The position numbers and the translations under genes were made by a program. The notes under the pieces are model-generated. The model saw only the letters and a list, made by a program, of their open reading frames with translations, did no database searches and was not told the DNA's origin. From Methyloversatilis discipulorum (lineage in GTDB: Bacteria; Pseudomonadota; Gammaproteobacteria; Burkholderiales; Rhodocyclaceae), in NCBI RefSeq assembly GCF_000527135.1, contig NZ_AZUP01000001.1, forward strand, positions 2,170,001 to 2,234,000: DNA of 64,000 bases, written 5' to 3'. Of this stretch, positions 33,947 through 41,752 are shown piece after piece (the first letter of the stretch is position 1; every line of letters begins with the position of its first letter).

Positions 33947-35725
33947 ATGAGCACACTGACTGTAAAAATCCCCGACATCGGCGACTTCACGGACGTGCCC
34001 GTCATCGAAATCATGGTGAAGCCGGGCGACACGGTCGAGGCCGACGCGCCGCTGATGTCGCTGGAGTCCGACAAGGCCACGATGGACATTCCCGCGCCGC
34101 AGACCGGCCGCATCGTCGAACTGCTGGTGAAGGTGGGCGACCGCGTATCGGAAGGCAGCGTGGTGCTGACGATGGAAGCCGCCGGCGCTGCCGAAGCGGC
34201 GCCGGCATCGTCACCTGCAACGGCCCCCGCGGCACCGCCGCCTGCCCCGACTGCCGCCCCGGTGGCCGCCACCGGCAGCGCCCGGGCCAAGGTCGACGAA
34301 AGCTGCGCGGTGCTGGTGATTGGTGGCGGGCCCGGCGGCTATTCGGCCGCCTTCCGCGCCGCCGACCTCGGTCTGGACGTGGTCATCGTCGAGCGCTACG
34401 CCACGCTGGGCGGCGTCTGCCTGAACGTGGGCTGCATCCCGTCCAAGGCGCTGCTGCACGTGGCGGCCGTGGCCGACGAGGCCGAAGCTCTGGCCGCGCA
34501 CGGCATCAAGTTCGGCGCGCGCGAGGTGGACATCGGCGCATTGCGCGGTTGGAAGGACAAGGTGGTCGGCAAGCTGACCGGCGGCCTGGCCGGCATGGCC
34601 AAGGCGCGCAAGGTGAAGGTGGTGCGCGGCAACGCCCGCTTCGTCGATCCGAACCATGTCGAGATCGCACTGACCACCGGCGACGGCAAGGCGGAAACAG
34701 GTGACAAGAAGGTGCTGAAGTTCGGCCACTGCATCGTCGCCGCCGGTAGCCAGGCGGTGAAGCTGCCCTTCATGCCGGACGACCCGCGCGTCGTCGATTC
34801 AACTGGCGCGCTGCTGCTGGCCGACATTCCGAAACGCATGCTGGTGATCGGCGGCGGCATCATCGGGCTAGAAATGGCCACCGTCTATTCGACCTTGGGT
34901 GCCCGCATCGACGTGGTCGAAATGACCGGCGGGCTGATGCAGGGCGCCGACCGCGATCTGGCCAAGGTGTGGGAGAAGAAGAACGCCCATCGCTTCGACG
35001 CGGTCATGCTGAACACCCGGGTGACGGGGGCGGAAGCGACGGCGGAAGGCATCAGGGTGAGTTTCGAAGGGGCGAAGGCGCCGGCGGAGCCGCAAACCTA
35101 CGATCGTGTGCTGGTGGCGGTCGGCCGTTCGCCGAACGGCCGCAAGCTGAACGCGGCAGCAGCCGGCCTGCGCGTGGACGAGCGCGGCTTCATCCCGGTC
35201 GACAGCCAGATGCGGACCAACGTCGCGCACATCCACGCCATCGGCGACATCGTCGGCCAGCCCATGCTGGCGCACAAGGCGGTGCACGAAGGCCATGTCG
35301 CGGCGGAAGTGATCGCCGGCCACAAGCGCCACTTCGACGCCACCGTGATTCCGTCGGTCGCCTATACCGACCCGGAAGTCGCCTGGGTCGGGCTGACCGA
35401 AGACGAGGCCAAGGCCCAGGGCCGCAAGGTGACCGTCGGCAAATTCCCGTGGGCGGCCAGTGGACGGGCGATCGCCAATGGTCGCGACGAAGGCTTCACC
35501 AAGCTCATCTTCGACGCGGACACCCACCGCGTCGTCGGCGGCGGCATCGTCGGCACCTCGGCCGGCGACATGATCGGCGAGGTGGCACTGGCCATCGAGA
35601 TGGGCGCGGATGCGGTCGACATCGGCCACACCATCCACCCGCACCCGACGCTGGGCGAATCGATCGGCCTCGCCGCCGAAGTCGCCGAAGGCAGTTGCAC
35701 CGACCTGCCGCCGCTACGCCGCTGA
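33947..35725 (+). CDS. lpdA: Dihydrolipoamide dehydrogenase with N-terminal lipoyl domain (PDH E3)
   Basis: A 592-residue fusion: a lipoyl domain (Lys43 in LESDKATMDIP), an Ala/Pro linker to about residue 115, then a full E3 flavoprotein with FAD fold VLVIGGGPGGYSAAF, redox disulfide GGVCLNVGCIPSKALL, NAD fold LVIGGGIIGLEMA and C-terminal HTIHPHPTLGES. It reoxidises E2 lipoyl groups. I chose the ATG at 33947, which has GAGGGAG upstream and gives the same first residues as AceF; a GTG 15 bases upstream overlaps the aceF stop. Lipoyl-E3 fusions are known in betaproteobacteria. Confidence 0.95.
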   Translation: MSTLTVKIPDIGDFTDVPVIEIMVKPGDTVEADAPLMSLESDKATMDIPAPQTGRIVELLVKVGDRVSEGSVVLTMEAAGAAEAAPASSPATAPAAPPPAPTAAPVAATGSARAKVDESCAVLVIGGGPGGYSAAFRAADLGLDVVIVERYATLGGVCLNVGCIPSKALLHVAAVADEAEALAAHGIKFGAREVDIGALRGWKDKVVGKLTGGLAGMAKARKVKVVRGNARFVDPNHVEIALTTGDGKAETGDKKVLKFGHCIVAAGSQAVKLPFMPDDPRVVDSTGALLLADIPKRMLVIGGGIIGLEMATVYSTLGARIDVVEMTGGLMQGADRDLAKVWEKKNAHRFDAVMLNTRVTGAEATAEGIRVSFEGAKAPAEPQTYDRVLVAVGRSPNGRKLNAAAAGLRVDERGFIPVDSQMRTNVAHIHAIGDIVGQPMLAHKAVHEGHVAAEVIAGHKRHFDATVIPSVAYTDPEVAWVGLTEDEAKAQGRKVTVGKFPWAASGRAIANGRDEGFTKLIFDADTHRVVGGGIVGTSAGDMIGEVALAIEMGADAVDIGHTIHPHPTLGESIGLAAEVAEGSCTDLPPLRR

Positions 35726-35752
35726 CACAGCGCTGCGACGCGCGTCCGACCC

Positions 35753-35786
35753 GCTGCCGGGCAGGCCTTGCAGGCTGCCCGGCAGC
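35753..35786 (+). terminator. Strong hairpin after lpdA (weak terminator candidate)
   Basis: Perfect 12-base arms (35753-35764 and 35775-35786) around a 10-base loop, 27 bases after the lpdA stop. There is no T-run, so it may protect the messenger end rather than stop transcription. Confidence 0.55.
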
Positions 35787-36033
35787 GACCGTCGGCGAAA
35801 TTTACAGTCCCGCCGGCAAGCCCTCGCAGAATGATTGAAAAAATATGAAAACACACGTCCAATCATTTACTTGCATGTAAAAATCACAAGCGGTCCGCTT
35901 CTTGCTAGTCATCGGCTATCCAACGATCGCCTGACGCAAGCTGCGCATCCTCGGGCCGCCGTGATCAAGTCGGCGCGCCAGCACGGACAAGCGCGCTAAC
36001 ATCCGCGGCAACGTGCCTTATCGGTGAAATCAA
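35787..36033. other. A+T-richer region upstream of the HPr-rel-A-like cluster
   Basis: 247 noncoding bases. The part from about 35815 to 35895 is clearly richer in A+T than its surroundings (GATTGAAAAAATATGAAAAC, then CATTTACTTGCATGTAAAAA) and is the likely place for a promoter or a nucleoid-protein site. No reliable -35/-10 pair can be assigned. Confidence 0.5.
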
Positions 36034-36696
36034 ATGAATGAGCTCGACAAGAACAGCCAGACCGACGCAGTCCCGACCCCGCAGACAGAGCAAGTGGATG
36101 CCGCACGGCGGCGTCTGACCCGCGGTGGTGCAGCGGGCGCCGGTGTGCTGCTGTCGGTGGCGAGCCGTTCAGCTTTCGGCACCAGCACCTGGGGCACCTG
36201 CACCGGCTCGGAAATCGCCTCCGGCAACCTGTCGCGAGAAGGCACGCCGCGCCCCTGCGGCTGCAGCCCGGGTTTCTGGGGCAACAAGAACGGCAAGAAG
36301 ATCTGGGAAAACCCGGACCTCATCCCCTTCATCTACGCGCAAGGCCAGTACTTCAACAGCGTGTTCGGCGTGGCCTTCTTCAAGCCCTCGAAGAACGAAA
36401 CGCTGCGTGACGGCATCGACAAGACCGGCGTGATCTACGACAAGACCATGAGCGGCGGCTGGTGCCCGACCAACAAGGTCAGCAACATGCAGACCTGCGC
36501 CTTCCATGCCGTGGCGGCGCTGCTCAATGCGCAGTACTACGGCAACCGTTACCCGGTTATCGGCATGCAATCGCCCGAAGCGGTGATTGCCGCCTTCCAG
36601 ACCGCTTTCAGCGGCGGCGTGAGCGCGCTGGAAGCCTTCATCACGAAGGTCGACGTCTACAGGTCAGGCGTATGGTGCGAGGGCCAGAACGGCTGA
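36034..36696 (+). CDS. Tat-type secreted protein with CxxGFW motif; possible substrate of the next genes
   Basis: A 220-residue protein of unknown function. A 24-residue polar start is followed by a Tat-like signal (ARRRLTRGGAAGAGVLLSVASRSAFG). The mature part has six or so Cys (WGTCTG, RPCGCSPGFWGNKNG, GGWCPTNK, MQTCAFHA, VWCEGQ). The SPGFWGNKNG stretch resembles the CTPGYWKNH segment seen in some secreted bacterial proteins. Its stop is only 7 bases before the PqqD-like gene, so the four genes to 39033 are probably one operon. A modified substrate is a plausible role, not shown. Confidence 0.65.
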   Translation: MNELDKNSQTDAVPTPQTEQVDAARRRLTRGGAAGAGVLLSVASRSAFGTSTWGTCTGSEIASGNLSREGTPRPCGCSPGFWGNKNGKKIWENPDLIPFIYAQGQYFNSVFGVAFFKPSKNETLRDGIDKTGVIYDKTMSGGWCPTNKVSNMQTCAFHAVAALLNAQYYGNRYPVIGMQSPEAVIAAFQTAFSGGVSALEAFITKVDVYRSGVWCEGQNG

Positions 36697-36703
36697 TCGT
36701 CGC

Positions 36704-36964
36704 GTGACGGCAGTGTTGTGGTCTCTGGTGACGCCGGAGACCATGTCGGTGCTGAGCTGGCCTGACGGCGTGGTGCTGTACGACGCTCGAACCGCCACCA
36801 CCCGCTTGCTCGCGCCCCGTGCCGGCGCCATCGTCGCCCGCCTGAAGGACGGCCCTGCCGACGCCTCCGTGCTGGCGACGCTGCAGCCGGCAGACGACGA
36901 CGTCGCGCTCCCCGAACTGCTGGACGCACTCGCACGATACGGCATCGTGCGTGCGGCAGACTGA
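36704..36964 (+). CDS. PqqD-like protein of an HPr-rel-A-type system
   Basis: An 86-residue protein with a GTG start. It has the PqqD/RRE-like plan: short strands (VVLYDARTATTRLLAP), a helix (GAIVARLKDGPADASVL) and a closing helical part (LPELLDALARYGIVRAAD). PqqD-type proteins hold leader peptides for modifying enzymes. Next to an HprK-like and a nucleotidyltransferase gene it matches the database group called HPr-rel-A system PqqD family. In lasso-peptide clusters the equivalent protein is B1/E. Confidence 0.75.
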   Translation: MTAVLWSLVTPETMSVLSWPDGVVLYDARTATTRLLAPRAGAIVARLKDGPADASVLATLQPADDDVALPELLDALARYGIVRAAD

Positions 36965-36971
36965 GCCCCCA

Positions 36972-37898
36972 GTGTCGCAACGCCCCCACCTTTCCACGCT
37001 GACACCGTCGGAACTGCGTCAGCGACTGCACAGCCCTGACGGGCTGCGGCTGCAGCTCGGACGATTCGTTGCCGGCATACGCTCCAATTTCGATTCGGTC
37101 GCCGACGGATTGCAGGCGCTGTACGCCGACTACCCGGTCGCGACGGCGGACGACTTCTGCGACTACCCGGTCGAACTGCGCAGCAGCGGGCTGCGCCGAT
37201 ATGTGCGTCCGCAGGCCATTTTCCGCTTCGAAGGCATGCAGCCTTTCAAGCCGCTGCCCGGCGACCAGGCGGTCGCAATGCTTGAATGGGGCCTGAACTG
37301 GGTGTTCACCAACCACGCCCAGCACTACCTCATCATCCACGCCGCCGTGCTCGAACGCGACGGACTCGGCCTCATCATGGCCGCGCCACCCGGCTCGGGC
37401 AAAAGCACGCTGTGCGCGGCACTGGCGCTGCGCGGCTGGCGCCTGCTGTCGGACGAACTGGCGATGATCGGCCTCGACGACGGACTGCTGATGCCGCTGC
37501 CGCGACCGGTCAGCCTGAAGAACCAGTCGATAGACATCGTCCGTCAGTTGCCCGGCCAGCCGGTGATCGGCCCGATCGCCCGCGACACGGCGAAGGGCAC
37601 GGTAGCGCACATGCGTGCGCCGCGCGCCAGCGTCGAGGCGGCGCTGACCCCGGTTCAGCCACGCTGGATCCTGTTCCCGCAGTTCGGGGCCGGTCATGCG
37701 CTCGACATCGAGGCGCACGGCAAGGCGCATACCTTCATGCAGCTGGTGAGCAATTCCTTCAACTATCCGCGGCTGGGCGTCACCGGCTTCGAGGCGATGG
37801 GCCGTCTGGTCGATGGCTGCGACGGTTACACTGCGCGCTACGGCTCGCTCGACCAGATCGTGCCGGCACTCGAATCGATCTGCACGCGTAGCGCCTGA
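36972..37898 (+). CDS. HPr-kinase-related protein (HprK-rel-A type)
   Basis: A 308-residue P-loop protein. Visible kinase features are the Walker A APPGSGKSTL (Gly141-Lys144-Ser145-Thr146), the segment LLSDELAMI and the downstream PRPVSLKNQSID, the layout of HPr kinase C-terminal domains. It lacks the long N-terminal domain of true HprK, and no HPr/PTS gene is nearby. Related kinases phosphorylate lasso peptides. GTG at 36972 is used because the family starts SxL..L...ELR; another GTG at 36951 overlaps the PqqD-like gene and cannot be excluded. Confidence 0.8.
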   Translation: MSQRPHLSTLTPSELRQRLHSPDGLRLQLGRFVAGIRSNFDSVADGLQALYADYPVATADDFCDYPVELRSSGLRRYVRPQAIFRFEGMQPFKPLPGDQAVAMLEWGLNWVFTNHAQHYLIIHAAVLERDGLGLIMAAPPGSGKSTLCAALALRGWRLLSDELAMIGLDDGLLMPLPRPVSLKNQSIDIVRQLPGQPVIGPIARDTAKGTVAHMRAPRASVEAALTPVQPRWILFPQFGAGHALDIEAHGKAHTFMQLVSNSFNYPRLGVTGFEAMGRLVDGCDGYTARYGSLDQIVPALESICTRSA

Positions 37899-37938
37899 GG
37901 CGGGCCGGCACCGCCGGCCGCTGCGCCCCGACCGGAAC

Positions 37939-39033
37939 ATGAGCCGACAGACGGACACCCACCTGGCGAGAGCGCTCGCCACACCCGAATTCACCGAACG
38001 CTTCGACGCGCGCGACTGGGAAGCCCTGATCGGGCAGGCGCGCACCAGCGATCTGCTCGGGCAACTGGCCGAGCGGCTGCGCGACGCCGGACGCCTGGAA
38101 AGCACGCCATCGCAGGTGCGCTTCCATCTCGATGCCGCGCTGCGCATCGCCGCACTGCACCGCGATTCGCTGCTGCAGGAACTGTCGGTGATCGGCGACG
38201 CGATGCAGTCGCTCGAACAGCCGGTGCTGCTGCTCAAGGGGGCCGCCTACGCCGCCGCCGGTCTGCGCGCAGGGCGCTCGCGCCTGTTCAACGACATCGA
38301 TCTGATGGTGGCCAAGAACGTCATCGATCGCGCCGAAGGCGCCCTGTTCCGCAGCGGCTGGCGCCCGACCCACCTGAATTCCTACGACCAGCGTTATTAC
38401 CGCGAGTGGATGCACGAGCTGCCGCCGATCGAGCACATGACGCGCGGCACCGTGATCGACCTGCACCACACCATCGTGCCGCCGACCTCCGGCCACATTC
38501 CGGACGCGGCGCAGCTGATCGCCGACGCTCGCCCGGTCGCACTGCCGCACTGCCCGGACGTGTTCCGCGTGCTGTCGCCGGTCGACATGGTGATGCACTC
38601 TGCCTGCCACCTTTTCTTCGGCGAACTGCAGAAGGGCTTGCGCGACCTCTACGACCTGCACTGCCTGCTGGACGAGTTCTCGCCGGAACCCGGATTCTGG
38701 GCTGCGCTGCTGCCGCGCGCGCGCGCGCAGCAGCTCGAATATCCGGTGCTGCTGGCGCTGCGTTTCGCGCAGCGGATCTTCGGCACCGACATACCCGATG
38801 CGGTGGCAAGCGAATGCCGCAAACGACTGGCGGCCCGTCCGACCGGTGCGCTGACCGACCACCTGATCGACGCGTCGATGTACCCACTGCACCCGAGCAG
38901 CGATTCTCCATGGCGTCGTGCGCGCCGGCAGATCCTCTATGCACGCAGCCACTGGCTTAGAATGCCCTTGCACCTGCTGATCCCGCATCTTGCATACAAG
39001 GCCTTCATCCACGACGATGGCAAGGCCGCTTGA
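37939..39033 (+). CDS. NTP_transf_5-type nucleotidyltransferase of the HPr-rel-A cluster
   Basis: A 364-residue protein of the nucleotidyltransferase fold: [13 protein letters not shown], then the metal-binding [11 protein letters not shown], and later [10 protein letters not shown]. These follow the pattern of PF14907-type enzymes common in capsule, surface and lasso-peptide clusters. It starts 40 bases after the kinase stop. Acceptor and nucleotide are unknown. Its stop is 19 bases before the rpiA ATG, so rpiA could be read from the same transcript. Confidence 0.8.
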   Translation: MSRQTDTHLARALATPEFTERFDARDWEALIGQARTSDLLGQLAERLRDAGRLESTPSQVRFHLDAALRIAALHRDSLLQELSVIGDAMQSLEQPVLLLKGAAYAAAGLRAGRSRLFNDIDLMVAKNVIDRAEGALFRSGWRPTHLNSYDQRYYREWMHELPPIEHMTRGTVIDLHHTIVPPTSGHIPDAAQLIADARPVALPHCPDVFRVLSPVDMVMHSACHLFFGELQKGLRDLYDLHCLLDEFSPEPGFWAALLPRARAQQLEYPVLLALRFAQRIFGTDIPDAVASECRKRLAARPTGALTDHLIDASMYPLHPSSDSPWRRARRQILYARSHWLRMPLHLLIPHLAYKAFIHDDGKAA

Positions 39034-39052
39034 ATACCGAGGACTCCGTTCG

Positions 39053-39724
39053 ATGACCGCCGATGAACTGAAGATTGCCGTAGCCCGCGCCGCCCTGCCC
39101 CACGTCATACAGGGCGACCTGCTGGGTGTGGGCACCGGCTCCACCGCCAACCACTTCATCGACCTGCTGGCCGCCGAGAAGATCGAGATCGCCGGCGCGA
39201 TCGCCAGTTCGGAAGCGTCCGCTGCCCGCCTGCGCGGGCACGGCATCAAGGTGCTGACGCTGGACGAGGCGATCGCCTCCGGCCGCCGCATCCCGGTCTA
39301 TGTCGACGGCGCCGACGAGATCGACCCCGGCCTCAACCTGATCAAAGGTGGTGGCGGCGCGCTGACGCGGGAGAAGATCGTCGCCGCCGCATCCGACTGT
39401 TTTGTCTGCATCGCCGACGGTTCGAAGTGCGTCGACATGCTGGGGCGCTTCCCGCTGCCGATCGAGGTCATCCCGATGGCACTCGGCCTGGTCGCTCGCG
39501 AACTGGCCAGGCTCGGCGGCGTACCGAAGCTGCGAGAAGGCTTCGTCACCGACAACGGAAACCTCATCCTCGACGTTGCAGGTCTGAAGATCGCCGAGCC
39601 GGCGCTGTTCGAGAGCGAACTCGACCACCTGACCGGTACCGTGACCAACGGGCTGTTCGCCCGCCGACGCGCCGACGTGGCGCTGGTGTCGTCGGCCGAC
39701 GGTGTGCGCACGCTGCACGCCTGA
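39053..39724 (+). CDS. rpiA: Ribose-5-phosphate isomerase A
   Basis: A 223-residue enzyme that interconverts ribose-5-phosphate and ribulose-5-phosphate in the pentose phosphate and Calvin pathways. Signatures are [14 protein letters not shown], the [10 protein letters not shown] catalytic Asp pair and [14 protein letters not shown] with the catalytic Glu/Lys. The start is placed at MTADELK; a longer frame overlaps the nucleotidyltransferase gene. Confidence 0.95.
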   Translation: MTADELKIAVARAALPHVIQGDLLGVGTGSTANHFIDLLAAEKIEIAGAIASSEASAARLRGHGIKVLTLDEAIASGRRIPVYVDGADEIDPGLNLIKGGGGALTREKIVAAASDCFVCIADGSKCVDMLGRFPLPIEVIPMALGLVARELARLGGVPKLREGFVTDNGNLILDVAGLKIAEPALFESELDHLTGTVTNGLFARRRADVALVSSADGVRTLHA

Positions 39725-39738
39725 ACATCGCCGCCCGC

Positions 39739-39755
39739 ATGGGGTCCAACCCCAT
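39739..39755 (+). terminator. Small hairpin between rpiA and phoU
   Basis: ATGGGGTCCAACCCCAT: 7-base arms with a 3-base loop, 15 bases after the rpiA stop. No T-run follows, so termination would be weak. Confidence 0.35.
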
Positions 39756-39778
39756 TAAATCCTTCAGGACATGACGCC

Positions 39779-40480
39779 ATGAGCGAACACATTTCCAAAC
39801 GCTACGACGCCGAACTCGAAAGCGTGCGCACCGGCCTGCTGCAGATGGGCGGCCTGATCGAACAGCAGATCGAGCACGCGATGCGCGGCGTGATCGAGCG
39901 CAATCTGCCGCTGCTCGAAGAAGTGATCGCCAACGACAAGAAGGTCAATGCGATGGAGATCGAGCTGGACGACGCCTGCAATCACCTGATTGCCAAGCGC
40001 CAGCCGGCCGCCAGCGACCTGCGCGTCATCATGTCGGTGGTGAAGACCATCACCGATCTCGAGCGCATCGGCGACGAGGCGAAGAAGATCGCCAAGATGG
40101 GGCGCCACATCCTGGAATCCGACGCCATCTTCGTGCCGCGCATCGAACTGCGGCATGCGGCCTCGATGGCGGTGGACATGCTGCGCCGCACGCTGGACGC
40201 GCTGGCGCGCATGGATCTCACCAGCGCCACCGAGGTGGTGCGTCAGGACAAGGAGGTGGATGCCGAATTCAAGTCCATCATGCGTCAGCTCATCACCTTC
40301 ATGATGGAAGACCCGCGCACCATTTCCTGCGGCCTTGACCTGCTGTTCATCGCCAAGGCGATCGAGCGCATCGGCGACCATTCGAAGAACATGGCGCAAT
40401 ACGTGGTGTTCATGGTGAAGGGCACCGACGTTCGCCACGCCGGACTGGCCGCGATGGAAGCCGCCGCCGCTGCAGACTGA
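39779..40480 (+). CDS. phoU: Phosphate signalling protein PhoU
   Basis: A 233-residue all-helical protein with two three-helix repeats. The metal-binding motifs are visible as ITDLERIGDEAKKIAK and AKAIERIGDHSKNMAQY. PhoU damps the PhoR/PhoB phosphate response through the Pst transporter. No pst, phoB or phoR gene lies in the window; it follows rpiA by 54 bases. A polyphosphate enzyme (pap) is further along on the other strand. Confidence 0.95.
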   Translation: MSEHISKRYDAELESVRTGLLQMGGLIEQQIEHAMRGVIERNLPLLEEVIANDKKVNAMEIELDDACNHLIAKRQPAASDLRVIMSVVKTITDLERIGDEAKKIAKMGRHILESDAIFVPRIELRHAASMAVDMLRRTLDALARMDLTSATEVVRQDKEVDAEFKSIMRQLITFMMEDPRTISCGLDLLFIAKAIERIGDHSKNMAQYVVFMVKGTDVRHAGLAAMEAAAAAD

Positions 40481-40482
40481 CC

Positions 40483-41340
40483 CTAGCGCGACGTGCCGGC
40501 CGGCAACGCCGCTGCCGGCGCATCACCGTCTCCGGATGCGGTTGAACTGGCGAGTTCGGGCAGCGGCGCATCACTGTCGGGTATTTCGGATGCACGCGAC
40601 AGCTGCTGCGCCAGCGCCAGTTGTTCCGGCTTCAGCGACGCCGCGATTTCGTCCCGCGCCCCGCGCGCTGCGCCGTGGCCCTGCGCGGCAGCGCGGTTGA
40701 ACCACGCGTAGGCTCGCACCAGATCGAGCGAGACGCCCTCACCGATGCGGTGCAGCCGGCCCATATGGTATTGCGCGCCGACGTGTCCACTGCGCGCCGC
40801 AGTGCGGAACCACCTGCCGGCGGCCGAGTAGTCCTGCAGCGTGCCGCGGCCAAGTTTCAGTGCCAGCGCCAGTTCGTACTGCGCCCGCGCGTGCCCCTGC
40901 TTGGCCGCCTTCTCCAGCCACTGCACCGATTCCGCAATATCCGTCGCTTCGCCGGTGCCGCCCTGGGCCAGCATCATTCCGTAGGCGTACTGCGCTTCGG
41001 GGTCACCGGTTTCGGCGCGCAGACGCTCCGCCTCCAGCGGCTCCAGTTCGGCAATGAGCTGTTCGTGCTCGGTCGGCGTGCGCGTCTCGACACCCTGGAC
41101 GGTGACTACGATGGCCACCAGCAGACCCAGCGCAAGTGAGCCACCGACCGCCGCGAGCGGAATGCGCCGGAAGCGGACGAAGCGCTTGTGACAGTTGCGG
41201 CAACGTACCGGCTTGAGCCAGAAGCGTCCGGCCTTCTCGTCCGAGTTCTTCCAGCTGGAGTCCTTCGTGTTGCTGCTGAGGCAATACGGACAGCAACGCG
41301 GCCCCTGCAGGACGCTGGACAGGCGGGTGGATACAGTCAT
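40483..41340 (-). CDS. Zinc-ribbon, single-membrane-span protein with Sel1 repeats
   Basis: A 285-residue protein of unknown role. The N-terminus has a zinc-ribbon pattern (CCPYCLSSN and VRCRNCHKRF), then one membrane segment near residues 62-82 (LAAVGGSLALGLLVAIVVTV). The C-terminal half holds three or four Sel1-type repeats (GDPEAQYAYGMMLAQGG, GHARAQYELALALKLGRG, GHVGAQYHMGRLHRIGEG), which usually mediate protein contacts. It converges on phoU with a 2-base gap. Confidence 0.75.
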   Translation of the reverse strand: MTVSTRLSSVLQGPRCCPYCLSSNTKDSSWKNSDEKAGRFWLKPVRCRNCHKRFVRFRRIPLAAVGGSLALGLLVAIVVTVQGVETRTPTEHEQLIAELEPLEAERLRAETGDPEAQYAYGMMLAQGGTGEATDIAESVQWLEKAAKQGHARAQYELALALKLGRGTLQDYSAAGRWFRTAARSGHVGAQYHMGRLHRIGEGVSLDLVRAYAWFNRAAAQGHGAARGARDEIAASLKPEQLALAQQLSRASEIPDSDAPLPELASSTASGDGDAPAAALPAGTSR

Positions 41341-41391
41341 GATGAAAAGCTATCACGCACCCTGGACGGCTCCCGTGAAGAACTGTGTCGA

Positions 41392-41664
41392 TCAGGCGGC
41401 CGGCGGCACGAAGCCCGTGACCTGATCCGCACCTTCGCCAAAAAAATGCTTTTCCATCTGTTCCGCCAGATACTTGCGTGCGCGCGGGTCCATCAGGCTG
41501 AGGCGGTTTTCGTTGATCAGCATGGTCTGGTACTTGACCCACTGCTGCCAGGCCTCTTTCGACACCGATTCGAAGATGCGGGCGCCCAGCGCGCCGGGCA
41601 CCGGCGGAAAATCCAGACCTTCGGCCTCGCGACCCAGTTTGATGCATTGAACCATGCGTGCCAT
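41392..41664 (-). CDS. yggX: Probable Fe(2+)-trafficking protein YggX
   Basis: A 90-residue protein with the full family pattern: [21 protein letters not shown] with the conserved Cys7, then [17 protein letters not shown] and [14 protein letters not shown]. YggX is linked to iron handling and oxidative-stress protection of iron-sulfur clusters. It sits 51 bases before the Sel1 gene on the same strand. Confidence 0.95.
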   Translation of the reverse strand: MARMVQCIKLGREAEGLDFPPVPGALGARIFESVSKEAWQQWVKYQTMLINENRLSLMDPRARKYLAEQMEKHFFGEGADQVTGFVPPAA

Positions 41665-41752
41665 CTGTCACTCCTGTAAACGTTGGATGTATCGAATTCT
41701 AGGCCCTGTGCCGGGCGCTGAATCGACATGTTGAATCATGAAGGCGGCCGCG

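Noticed and set aside
36972..37898. Annotation as a true HPr kinase/phosphorylase acting on a PTS.
   Set aside because: The long N-terminal HprK domain is missing, no HPr or PTS gene is near, and the PqqD-like and nucleotidyltransferase neighbours point to a separate system.
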